Made by a program: the position numbers and the translations under genes. Source: Anaeramoeba flamelloides (lineage: Eukaryota; Metamonada; Anaeramoebidae). From it: a stretch of 64,000 nt of DNA. The stretch spans positions 5,518,001-5,582,000 of the forward strand of contig JANTQA010000023.1 in NCBI GenBank assembly GCA_027625915.1. Direction: 5' to 3'. Positions 22,637-34,663 of this stretch are shown here, in pieces (within the stretch, counting starts at the first letter, position 1; each line of letters starts with the position of its first letter). The notes beneath the pieces are model-generated. The model had not been told where the DNA came from, searched no databases, and saw only the letters and a list, made by a program, of their open reading frames with translations.

Positions 22637-22842
22637 TTCTATTTTCGAATACTATATTCAGTTTATATTGTCTCCCAAGAGTGTATTTTTTACCATGTGA
22701 ATTAGAAGACCTGGATTTCGTCACTTCAAAATTTTCTCTTTTAAGGATCAAGTGCTTAATCCAACATTTTACCCTTCTAAAGAAATCTAAAACTGAAAAA
22801 ATAGAGGCTTCAGTTTTATACCCGAGTAATACTCTTTCTTAA
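22637..22842 (+). CDS. Possible orphan terminal exon, unknown
   Basis: After a CATACAG acceptor-like site, a frame of 68 codons runs to TAA. It has non-A/T-driven residues (LPRVYFLPCELEDLDFV, then LLRIKCLIQHFTLLKKSK and ASVLYPSN). The frame continues upstream into low-complexity sequence from 22549. I do not recognise a family. It may be a last exon whose earlier exons I cannot see, a gene relic, or chance. Confidence 0.25.
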
Positions 22843-23136
22843 AAACACTTTTTAAAAAAAAAATTAAAACAATTCTATTTTTGAAATGTTATTATAAGTC
22901 AATACTTTAATTTGCTTATTGTGACCGACAAAAAAAGAAAAACTGTATAAATTGAATATTATTGCATTATATTTTTAGAAATAATGACAAAAATCAAAAA
23001 ACAAAATTATATAAAGAATTGAAAAAAAAACTTTATTCAGTCAAAAACATTTGACTAATTCCCTTCAAAAATCAAATAAATGAAGAAAAGAAAAGAAAAG
23101 AAAAGAAAATAAAGAAAAATCGATAAAATTGTATTA

Positions 23137-23792
23137 TTATTTTTTTTTATAAGCATTCAAAATTCTTTCGATTTCTAAATTTCTTGTTGATGAAACAGTT
23201 GTTCGCAAGTTTGTATTTTTCGGTAATTTAGGAGAATTAAGTTTTTTTAATGTTTCTGAAGTTTTTGTATTATATAAATTGGGTGAAGATTGGTGAACTG
23301 TGTTTGATCTTTTTTTCAAAAGATTCTTTCTATTAAAGTTTATTTCGCTCTTATTATTGTTTAAATTTTTACTTAATCTATAGTGAGTGGAATTCTCGTT
23401 GCCTTTATTTGAGGTTTGTAAATAATTATTTAATTTTTGATTCTTGTTAAGATACATTTTTTTAAGCTCTTCAATTTTTTTATGAATATCTGTTTTGCTG
23501 TTTTCAAATTTTTCCATTTTTGGTTGCTTGTTATTTTGTTCAAAATTTTGTTTTAATTTCAAATTAATTTTGGAATCAGTTTTTATAAAATTTTGAAGTC
23601 GATCTTTAACCGATCCTAATGTTTCTTGGACTGTTTCTTCATTCTTTGTTACAGTTTCCTTTTCTTCGACCAAAATATCTTCCTTTGGGTTATTGCTTGG
23701 ATAAAGCCCAATAAAAAATCCTTGTTCTTCTTCGTCTTTATTTAATTTTTTGACATGCTTTTCAAATGGGGTTAATTCTCGTTCGATCTCGT

Positions 23793-23835
<43 letters not shown>

Positions 23836-26800
23836 CTTCATGTTATTTACATTTAGCTTCATTTTTTTCTCTTCAGATTCAACAAAACTTTGGAAAATTT
23901 GTGTTTTTACTAAAACATCTAATAATTTTTCAATTTTTGGATCTTTTTGGGATTTCCAATAATTTTGTGAAAAACGAACTTCCCCGTTTTCTTGAAGCTG
24001 CATAAAACGATTAATGTCTGCGAAAATTTGAATGAAAAAATCTAGAAAAGCATTTTCAGCATTTTTATTATTATATTGCCTCGTTTCTTTTATTTTTATT
24101 AAGATATTTATTTTTATTTTTATTTTTTTAGTTTTATGAAGAAATTTATTTTTTTTTTTTATGAATACATTTATTTTTTTCGTTTTATGAAGAAATTTAT
24201 TTTTATTTTGATTTTTATCAAGAAATTTATTTTTATTTTATTTTGTTGAAAAAAAAAAGGATATTTATTAATTTGAAGAATTAAATGAAATAAAAATAAA
24301 AATAAAAATGAATATTTTACTCTGCCAATTTGATTTTTCTTTTTTTAATACTTTGCTAATATTTTTGGTTAAAGAAGATATTAAAGAAAATTCTTGTATT
24401 TCCGGTTCAAATCTATTCCAATCAAGATCACAAAAAACTAAATTCTCTGATTCATGTAATTCAATTTTCCCAAGCAATGAAGAATGTATTCCTAAAATAT
24501 AAGGAACTGGTGCATTTACGGTATCTAATAAACTATATGGTACAATTGGTATCAAAACGTGCTTTTAGGGGGTAAGAAGAATTAAAAAAAAAATACCATT
24601 AGAAATGTAAAGTAATTTAAGAAGTTTAATTTTAATTTACTAATTGTTTTTTTTTTTTTAATTTATGAAGAATGATTTATTTATGGTGTGTTACCGAAAA
24701 TGAAAAAGAAATGAAATAAAGAAAATAGGAAATTTATTGATAAAATTGGTGTAGTGGTTGTGTGTGAATGGACTAGTATCCATACCTCATTATGAATATT
24801 TTTATAAGTAATTATTTATTAATTACAGTTTTTTTTTTTTTTTTTTCTGAAAGATAAAATTAAAAGTTGTAATTAATTATTAATAAAAAAAAAAAATGAA
24901 TAATATCCCTGGTGTTAAGAATAAAAAAAGATGGAATTACAATTGTGTATTTTTTAAGAAATATTTAAAATAATAATGCTGATGATTAGAAATAATTTTA
25001 TTTTTTTAAATACTATATTCTATTTTTTTTTTTTTTTTTAGAATTTTTTTAAAGATGTCTATTTGTAATTCTAGATTATAATTTTTAAGTTACAAAATTC
25101 TAAAAATAAAAATAATCTGTTTTAACATTCTACCAGAATATTTTTTTGTATTTGAAAAAATTAAATAAAGAAATTGGAATTATTTAACTTTTTTTCATGT
25201 TTTTTTAAAAAGGTATTGTAATTATGGCTCTAATTTTATATTGTTTATAAATTATTTTTCAAAAATGTTGGCCGACTTGATAATGTTATTGGAAGAGGTT
25301 TTGTTAGCTTTGATTCCATATTCTAATCAAATTCAATTTTTAGATCAAAATCATAGTTTCTAATTTCATCAAATTTTTGTTTTCCTTTTTAAATTTTTTG
25401 TTTTTTTTCTTTTCTTTTTTTTTTAATTTGTTCATTTTCTTTTTTCTTTTTCTTTTTTTCTTTTGAATTTTTTTTGATACTTTTTTTTTGCAAAAGTCAA
25501 GTCGAAAAAAAAAAAGTGATCTTAGAAAATACAAATACACACTAAAAGAATTGAGATGATGTAATGTATTTTCCAGAACATATTTATTTTCAAAAAATCT
25601 TCTTGTTAACTTTTTTTTTCAGTCAAAGTTTAGCAATAAAAAATCAGTAATTCTAATTTCAAAAATTTTGACTCACTTTTTTTTTAGTTTTTGGTTTTAT
25701 TTTTTTTAAAAGACCAGGCTTTTATATGTTTAGAATAAATTTAAAAGTGAATTATTAATAAGATTTAATAATTCGTTTCTCTTGAATTCTAGAATATATA
25801 TATATATATATATATATTTCAATTTATTATTTTGGGTGAGTGACAATTTTTGAAATGGGGTTTATTTAGTATTTGTGATTTGTTATTACTATATGACAAA
25901 CAGTATTATTAAAAAAAAAAAGCAATTTAATTTGAAAATTAAAAATTTTTTTATATTTTTATTAAATTAATCACTACATAAGTGAAAACATGATGACTCT
26001 ATTTTCATCAAAAAAACTTTATAAATAGGGATATAATTTTTAAATCTGTGTATCTATTATTGGATCGAACTTTCGATAATCTCATATTATCACTAGAAAA
26101 TTATATTGATGGATTTCTCTATTCTACCAATAAAATAAAGAAGATTTGATATTGTTAATTCATAGAATATTTTATTTTTTTGAAAAAAAATCACAGAAAT
26201 CAAAGAAAAAAAAAAAACAAAGCCGACCCATTATTTGTTGAGTGTTTTAAATTGATATTAACATTATGGTTTGATTTTCTTTAAAAAACAATTAGGACAC
26301 TTTGTTTTCTGTGATTTTGGTTTTTTTTTTCTGAAAACTAAATTTTTTCATTTTCTTTTTATTTTCAATAAGCTCTTTGTGGTTTAAAAAGAAAAAAAAA
26401 TCAATAATGTTAAAGATTTTATAGATAAGAATTACGGATACTTCAAAAAGATCCAACTTTCCACAACCTTCTTTAGGTAATATAAATGAAATAAACAGTT
26501 ATTTTATTAACAAAAATATGATTTATTTTGATCTAAAATTCTTATAAAAATTACATAAGAATTATTGAGATAAAACAAGAAAATTAAAAAACAAAAAACA
26601 ACCTTTTGAATCATTTTATTTGAGATGTGTGAAATGACAATTTATTCGGATAAAATCGAAAATAACTTATCAAAAATTTTTAGAAAAAGTTCTGAACAGA
26701 AATATAACCCAAAAATATTTAATTTGGTGTCTAAAAATGATGATATTTATTGTCTTGTCGAGATTGTTTTCTAAAGCCCTTGTAATTAGAAAGCTTAAGG

Positions 26801-28060
26801 TAACCAAAAATGGAACAAGCTTGGTTCAATAGGATTTTGGTTTTCGAACATTTTGAGGGTAAATTTCGGAGTTGGAAATGAAGAAATATTTTTTCCCAAA
26901 ATTTAAAAATTTAGCAATTTGTAGGTATTATCTTGACTATAGATTCTTTATGTTCAATAAATATGAAGTTAAACATTGATTTAGTCCGAGCTTGAACATC
27001 AAATTAGGATATTCCTTAAGACAGAACATATTGTGAAAATAAAGAAGAGAAATCCACTCACTCAATAAATATTTGAAATTATTTTAAAAGGTTTGTCTTT
27101 TTCGCTTTTAGAATTTTTTTTTGAATATACAACCAAAAGATGCTAATTTTTTTGAAAGAAGCATCAAAAGACTTTTTTTCCTTTTCTTTGAAATTTTTCG
27201 ATCAATCAGAATTTTAAATTTGAACTTGAATTATCTTTTTTCGACATGGAGTTTTAATTTGGAAAAAATGCGTGTCAAAGAAAAATAAAAATAAATAGAA
27301 AAAAAACAAAGAGAAAATAAAAATAAACATCAAAAGAAAAAGAAAAAGAAAAAGAAAAAGAAAAATCGGTAAAAAAGCTAAAAATAAAAAAAAAAAAACC
27401 TACTGGCCAAGTCAAAGGATGGACTAAAGCGGCAATAGTATGCAGAGCATTTGTGAGTCTTTGTAAATTAGTTGATGAACAAATAATTTTTTTTTCAAAC
27501 AAGACTGCTGTAAAAAGGTTTATAATTAACTTTGGTTCGTGCATGATAAAAAACCTTTCTGCATCAAAGTCTGCTAATGAGGTGTCTGAACGATTAAATT
27601 GAAATTCCGCTTCCGGCATTATTTTGTACACTGCAGGGATGTACAAAGTAAACTTGGTTCCCCTTTTTGGGATCGATCTTTTCCATAAGCGTTTTAAAAA
27701 AAAGATTACGGCGCCCTTGACAATTTTGTTTCTGACCTCAATAATGGCCAAGATCCGAGAAAAGACAGAAAAGAGTGGATGCCTTGTGATAAAAACATAG
27801 CAGTCAATATCTGTAGTGCTGTTTGTAAAGATCCTTCGGCAGATACCATAACTACGCTCGCCGTTTGTGTTTGTTAACACAAATGAAAAGGTTTGTTGGC
27901 TCTTTTGGTTAGTTTTGGTTAGTTCTTCAAGATCTGTTAAACAAAAAGGCTCAACCTTTCTATAATCCTGATCATTTTTGATTGTCGGGTAACTTAAACA
28001 GAGTTCGTTTTTACCACTTTCAATGATGTGCTTTAAAATAAAAAACTTTTCAAAAAACAT
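23137..28060 (-). CDS. DENN-domain protein (probable Rab GEF), three exons
   Basis: Predicted exons are 28060-27404, 24561-24321 and 24086-23137, with introns of 2842 and 234 nt; phases match (0, then 1). They encode about 615 residues. Exon 1 carries the uDENN part (ELCLSYPTIKND, VEPFCLTDLEE) and the first half of the DENN core (LIINLFTAVLFEKKIICSS, ALVHPLTWP). Exon 2 completes the core (HVLIPIVPYSLLDTVNAPVP, ILGIHSSLL, LVFCDLDWNRF). Exon 3 starts with the dDENN part (AENAFLDFFIQIFADINRF, IFQSFVESEEK), then a run of about 14 Thr, all ACT codons, and a long basic, disordered tail. DENN proteins exchange nucleotide on Rab GTPases in membrane traffic. Joining exons 1 and 2 recreates the family-typical TWP-HVLIPI sequence, which strongly supports the long intron. 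The start Met at 28060 is the first in frame with uDENN, though an upstream exon cannot be excluded. Confidence 0.88.
24562..27403 (-). other. Long intron (2.84 kb) of the DENN gene
   Basis: GTAGGT donor (27403-27398) and CCCTAAAAG acceptor (24570-24562) on the minus strand. It contains an (AT) microsatellite at about 25794-25818, T/A runs and low-complexity Lys-rich frames. No gene inside it is recognised. Confidence 0.8.
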
Positions 28061-28776
28061 TTTTCAGATTTTTTTGTTATTTTTTCTTTTCTTTTGAGTT
28101 GATTTTTTTTGTTTTCTTTTGTTTTCTTTTGTTTTCTTTGGTTAACCAAATTACAATTGATAAAGATTGGGTAGGTTTTTGATGAGAGAAGTTTTGGAAG
28201 ATTTATTAAATGCAAAAAAAATGATTTAGGTATTCATTTTATAAGATTAGATTACTCCTAATTTTTTTTTTCCATAAATTTAACACAGAACACAATTTAC
28301 CCAGAATTCAATTAAATTTGTTTAGTAAATCGATTTAATAACTTTAGAGGAAAAATTTAACTAATTTAAAAGAATTTCTTTTTTTACAATTAATTTTCAG
28401 TATAAAGATCTCATCTTTTCAATAATTATATTTACAGACAGGGGATGAAGGTGCTAAGGTTTTTGTTGAGTACACTATAACATTATATATATAAGGCAGA
28501 AAATAATCAAAAAGGGTGTAAAAAAAATAACACCTGGAAAAATATCACCAAAATAACAAAAAATCATATTTTAAAGTTTTCAGCTCAAACAATTAAACAA
28601 AAAAAAAAAAAAATATGTTTATTATTTAAAGAATTGTACCTTAAATAAAAAAAAAAATTTGTGCTTTATATATTAATTCCAGTGTTTCTTATGTGTGACC
28701 CTATCTTGGGCATTAAAAAGTTCTAGGGCTGGTATAACTCCCAATTTTTTTTTTCCCAAAGCCAATACAAATGAAC
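28061..28776. other. Spacer upstream of the DENN gene
   Basis: Includes (TTTTGTTTTC)-like repeats at about 28105-28140 just upstream of the DENN start, then A/T-rich sequence. No gene is recognised. Confidence 0.4.
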
Positions 28777-29905
28777 AAAAATGATTTTTGAATATTTCAT
28801 GTTTTTTTGTTGAAAATCGTGATTTTTTCCTTAACTATGATACTTTTAAGCTATTATCCACAGTTTCAGGAAACTTGACCTAATGTTTAATGTGTTAAAT
28901 GACAACAAATTCTATTTATTAACAATTGGAAATGTTTGGGTTGGTTTGATTTTAAAAATTATTTTTTCGATTTTCTCTTAAGGGATTAGCGTCACAATAG
29001 ATTTCTCTATAATCAAAGTATGTTGTAATTGGTGCAAATGATATTAGTACACCATGTCTCAAATAGCTTTAAAAAATCTATTATAAATCTTATTGCTCAA
29101 TAAATTATTACATTTTTTACTAATGATCACTATTAAAAAGTTTCATTTTGAAAAAATTTTTTTTAATTCCTTTTCCAAATCTAAAAATAAAAACCCAAAA
29201 TACAGTATTCTGGTATTTAATAATTTAGATTTATAACTTCCAAAAGTAACTATTTTTATAATTATTTAATATCAAAGATTAACTCAATAATCATCAACAT
29301 AAAAGTACAAAGGCTGATTAGTTTTGTTTGCTTTTGATAAAGATACTTATAGCATCAATATATTTGCATGATTTGAGAAATAATTTGTGAAAAATATCTA
29401 TTGCCGTTAATTATTTAATTTTTTTAAAAAAAACGAATTTTTTAGTAACTAATCTACTTTTTGCCACAAATTTAAGAAAGATATTTTATGACTTTGTAGT
29501 CTGAATATTGATAATTCAACCTATCAATTTATGGCCAAATGCAGATTTTATTCTGAAATTGTTGAGTTTTTTACCAATACATAGATCATTTTTAATCGAT
29601 TGGATCAACAAATAATACTACTTGACTAATCCATTTTTTAGAGACATTTTTACCATTTACTACTAGTTTGGTTAGGTCCAATAACAACATACTTTGTTCC
29701 TAGGCTTCTCCTTTGTAGACACTAACCCCTAAATTTTCTACTCCAAATTACTTCCTTTCTTATTTTATTACCATAGAATGGATCTAAAGACATCATATAT
29801 GTAGTCAAGTTTCCTGGGCATTGAGAGCATACCCAAAAAGTATCATAATTAATGAAAAAATCACGATTTTTACCAAAAAACATGAAAAACTCAAAAATCA
29901 TTTTT
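28777..29905. mobile_element. TIR element of about 1.13 kb with diverged arms of about 250 bp
   Basis: The left arm (28777 to about 29040) and right arm (about 29672-29905) are inverted copies. From outside in, both contain AAAATGATTTTTGA, TTTCATGTTTTTT, AATCGTGATTTTTTC, TATGATACTTTT, AGGAAACTTGAC and AAAGTATGTTGT(A/T)ATTGG. The arms have many substitutions, so the insertion is old. No transposase frame is seen in the approximately 630-bp interior. Confidence 0.6.
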
Positions 29906-31479
29906 ACACACCACTATTATGAAAAAATAAATTTTAAAATTCTAAGTTAGACAAACATATCACTACAATTATCATTTCATGCTTGGTAATCAAGTTTATT
30001 CAAAATATAATCAACAGTTCGGTTCTTAATAATCTTCAGGCTGTTCTATTTATTTTTGTTAATAGTACTACAATTTTTAGAAAGTTTCTTATCTCGAAAA
30101 TAATATCTATGTTGAGGTATAAAATTTTAAAGGAATGCAAAAATGAATTTTTATTAAATTCAACTTTCGGATATTATTTTAATAGATAATTTCTTATAGT
30201 TTTGAAAATGCTCTCCTCATCTAAATCAACTTAAATATAGGAAAAAAATAACTGATGATAAATATCGTGTGTACTTTCAAGTGTCGTTGAGTGCCGTCAA
30301 GTGCATAGGTTTTCCAGAATTCGAAAGAATAGAGTAAAATCAAAGATTTAACTCAATTCTTTTAAATTATGGAAAACCCAACAGCAATTTTCTTGAGTTT
30401 TTCTGTTTTATATGTAAAATCTATCGATTTTCCTTAATTTTTTTTTTAATTTTTGAAATAAACTGAAAATTTAATAAATTTTCTGTTTATTTCGAAAAGT
30501 AAAAAACCTAGAAGATTTCACAAATAAATGGAAAATGCAAGAAAATCTAATGAAAAAAACCTAAGAGAAAAATCAAAAAAAAAATATTTGTTTCAATTTT
30601 AAAGAATAAATAATTGATTCACTTTTTTAAAGATATTCATCAGATTTAAAATGATTTTCAAAAGATAATAAAATTGTGTCTTAGCTTTGAATAAAAAAAT
30701 TTTCAAATATTTTACTTTTAAATTTAAAAAGAAATTTTAATAGAACCTGGAAAATTGAATTTTTCAACTTTAATTTTAAAATATCTCAAAACTATTTTTT
30801 GATCCAAGATCTTTTATTAACCAATAGTTTATAGTATAAAAGAAGTTATTAAAAAGTGTAAAATTAGCAAATATTTAATTTTTTTTTTGAAAAATTTTTT
30901 CTGGTTCATAATTTTATGTTTACAATGAATCCATTAAAATTGATAAAATGCTCAGAATTCGACTTTTAAGAAATAAATTCTCATTTTGAAAAGAGTTCAT
31001 TTTTTCCAATAATATTTTCAGTCAAAAATTCATATCCTTATTGTTTGATTTTTGGAGAAAAAATGAAAAAGGAAAATTATTAAACAACTTTTTATTATGA
31101 TGAAATCTCACTTTTAGTAATATCTGATCATTTGTATTAACCAGGGACGTTGAAACTTTAAACTTATTTTAAAAATATAAGAAAAATAAATCAAATATTG
31201 AATCCTTGAAGATCGAAAAAAAAAATGATTATCCTTTATTTTATTCACCATGCAAAATTTCTTGAAATTTAAAAGATTAGACAATATTCTTTTTCAAATG
31301 TTCAAAGTAAAAAAAACAAAGAAATATTATTATTTATATGAGTTATTTGATAATATCTATTTTTTCTTATTTTTAGAATTATTTATTTGAATTATTTTTA
31401 TTTGTTTGAAAATCTCTAAAAAATTTATAAATAATAATAATATCTATTGTAAATTTTGTAGTGGGGTTGTTAATAACCA
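29906..31479. other. AT-rich spacer
   Basis: Apart from hairpin locus A (30285-30560), no gene or element is recognised. The forward frame at 29983-30189 is low-complexity. Confidence 0.45.
30285..30560. repeat. Modular hairpin repeat, locus A
   Basis: A series of small palindromes. One arm pair is built on AGAGTAAAATC/GATTT..ACTCAATTCT and another on GAAATAAACTGAAAATTT/AAATTTTCTGTTTATTTCG, with flanking words such as AAGTGTCGTTGAG, CTTGAGTTTTCTG and AAAAAACCTAG. The same modules recur at 38140-38430, 40525-40975, 57800-58040 and 58515-58640. Confidence 0.55.
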
Positions 31480-32110
31480 ACCAAAATAATTAAGATTGGG
31501 TTATTTCTTATTGATTATAAATAATCAAATTAAGAATTATTTCTTTAGATTATTATTAGGATTTTCGAGGTTTTTAAAAAGTATTTTGATGGAATTTTGA
31601 TTTTTAAAATGATTATTGTTTTTTTTTACGTTTTTTTTTTGTTCAATAAAAAGAAAAAATTGATTTGAACTGTTCTTTGAATCAAAAAAATTATATTTCA
31701 GTAAAGTTTAAATAATTATTGTAATTTTTTTGAAATTCAGTTGATTTTGTATACTGGACTATTATAGAACTTACTGGTTTTTATTTAAAGTGTATTTTCT
31801 TACACTTCCTATTACAGGCAATAAGATTTCTTTCTTCTTTCATAGAAAATAATTATTTTTAAATAGTTCAGAAATATGATGAAATTTGAACTTTTCAAAA
31901 ATTCGAAAAATGAATCAAACTTTTAAAAACAATAATTCATTTCTGATAATAGCATTAAAAGTCAGTTTGGTTTTATAGTTATTCAATTTTTACACCATTT
32001 TTCAATTTCAATATGCGGTAATTTTTTTTGAATTTGCCAGTAAATTTACTTGAATATTTTTTTTGTTATCTAGTTCCTTAAAAGAATATTTTTCCCCTTT
32101 CAATCCCAGA
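31480..32110 (+). repeat. Dispersed repeat family, copy 2
   Basis: Diverged copy of 8610-9250 in the same orientation. Shared landmarks are TTATTGATTATAAATAA-like, TTTCTTTAGAT, the ATTTCTTTCTTCTTTCA block, GAACTTTTCAAAAAT and TTTCAATATGCGGTA. No coding potential. Confidence 0.55.
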
Positions 32111-32982
32111 AATTTGACAATTGATCATCTTATGTCAGGTGTGGTGCAATATTAATTTGGTTCTTAGCTGATTGAATTTGAGCTTTGGTATGGATTTTAA
32201 ATATTGGTTCAAATAGGCAATTTTTGACAATTCATTTTTTTTTTCCGAAATCCGAATTGAGAAGCGAAAGTCAAATAAAAAACAGTAGATATTGGATAAC
32301 GAATTTTGATTTTTGGGTTTTCAAGTGATATTTTTCTTTCCTTTTACTCAATTAACAAAAAAAAAAAAAAAGTTTTTAAAAGCTTTAAATAAAACGAAAA
32401 ATAAGTCAAAATTCCAATCATCAACCCAAAAAATCTCTTTTTTTTTTAATAAATACTTACCTCTCTATTGATCTGACACTCTTAAATTCGGATTTTGGAA
32501 AACAATATTATAAATTGATAAAAATTACATTTTCAAACAAACCTTAACTACTATTAGAACCCATTGAAAGTTCAAGTTAGATTTTCATTGTAACAAAATC
32601 ATTCAACTTTAAACCTAATACAAAATAATCTTTTTTCCCGTTTTAGGGATTATAAACCTTAAAAATCTCACTTACCAAGTACATTAAAATTTATTTAAAA
32701 TCATCTTTTTTTCATTAATTTTTCATTTTACAGTTAATACTAAAATAATGATTAAAGACTAAACTAAGTGCAAAAATGGACTCCTATATCAGTTCAACTC
32801 TTAATTGGAACTTTTTAATTTATAGATTTTTTTAATCAGACAAAAAAAAAACGGAAAAATGCTTCATTTTTTCCCAAAAAAAAATTTTTTTTTAATTTTT
32901 CAACAACAGATCGTAATCACCTCAACCAACACAAATAGTTGGAATTTATTTTGTTGTTTCAAATTCGTTTGCTGTCCCATCC

Positions 32983-33415
32983 TTAAACAGTCTTAGTATT
33001 AGTTTTTGTTTTTGTCCTAAGAGTATGATTGATTTTCATAATGTTGTTGATAAACTGATTTGGGAGGTGCTTTTGGGGTTTGGCTTGCAATAGGCCTTTT
33101 TGTTTAACCCGAATCTTTGAGGGATTGAAGAAAAAGGAAAAATCTGAAAAGCAATAGAAAACGATTAGTGGTTCAAATTGTATTTTGTTTCTGTTTTTAT
33201 TCGATAAACAAAAAAAAAAAATCTTGTTTCTGAAAAAAGAAAAAATACAAAGTTATTTTTCGAGACAAAAGTTTTTTTCCAAAAGACAAAAACTTTTTTA
33301 AAATGTGTGTTTTTGTGAGACTGTATCAAATAAGTGTTCGTGGTTTTTCTTCTCGAGTTTTGGCGAAGCACCTTTTTGACAATTCTGATGATTGTGAATT
33401 CTTTTCTTTTTAGAA
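32983..33415 (-). CDS. Possible small minus-strand gene, unknown
   Basis: Two GC-richer minus-strand pieces look like exons. The upstream one (about 33415-33310) reads KEFTIIRIVKKVLRQNSRRK and continues TTNTYLIQSHKNTHFKK. The downstream one (33143-32983, after a GCTTTTCAG acceptor) reads FNPSKIRVKQKGLLQAKPQK, then HLPNQFINNIMKINHTL and a TAA at 32985-32983. Together they would be a short basic protein divergently arranged to the CAP-Gly gene. The splice donor between them is unclear and I recognise no family. Confidence 0.3.
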
Positions 33416-33671
33416 AAAAATTTTAATATGAAATTGACTAAAAAAACTCTTTTTTTCTTATCAAGTTTCAAAGTGTTACAGAAATATTCAATTTTTTGAT
33501 TTTATTGAATCAAAAGAATTTTTATATTTTTTTTCAAAAAAATAATTCTAAAAGGGTCGCTAACAAGAGGAAAATGCTAATAAAACTGATTTCTTCTGAA
33601 ATTGTTTGAACCTTTTGTCTCAACATTTTCAATTTTCAGGAATTCTAATCATTTTTCTTCATTGTGCCTAA

Positions 33672-34090
33672 ATGGAATATTCTTTTAAAAAAGGAAGTAA
33701 AGTGACTGTTTTTGATCAACAAGGAATTGTGAAATTTATTGGGGACACACAATTTTCACCTGGTACTTGGATTGGAATTGAATTAGAAAAGCCGAGTAAA
33801 TATTTTTTTTTCTTTAACACAGAGCCAACAAACAAAAACAAAAGCAAAAACAAAAAACTAAAAACAAAAACTTTTCTTTTTGAAATAAATTTTTCTTTTT
33901 TTTTTTTTTTTTTTTATTTAATAAAGCCGGAAGAAATAATGGATCAATTCAAGGTGTAAACTATTTTGAATGTAAACCCAGCCACGGTATTTTTGTTCGA
34001 CCAGAGGCTGTTCAAATTCCCGAAAAATCAAACGAAAGCAATAATTCTTCTTCAAAAAATAGCTATCCAAGTAAACATTTTTCTGCTCAA

Positions 34091-34141
<51 letters not shown>

Positions 34142-34627
34142 CTTGTTTTATTTTGTTACAATTCAAAAAAACAATTTAAAACTTCTTTACTAACCAAATT
34201 AAAAATTTATTTTTTCACTTTGTAAATTTAATTCCATTAAATTAATTTGTCTTATTTAATTTCCAAAAACTTCAAGCTGAACCAAGAATTAAATCACAAC
34301 AGCTTTTAAATTCACATAAATTTTTAGTTAAGGGGTTAATAAACCGGCGACTAATCCTTCAAAAAAAAAGAGACCGATTGCTTAAAGTTTATGAACAATT
34401 TTCAAACAAAACAAAAACAGAAACCCAAAAAAAACAACGACAAAAAGTCGATGAAAAAAAAAAGGGATCAAAAGAAAAATTAAAAACCAAAAAAAACCAG
34501 AAGAACAGTGACAATAATAGTGAAAGCGAAAGTGAAAGTGAAAGCGAAAGCGAAAGTGATAACGATAGTGTGAGTGATAATGAAAAAAAAAAAAACAAGA
34601 AAAAGAAAAAAAAGGAAAAGAAAGAAA

Positions 34628-34663
<36 letters not shown>

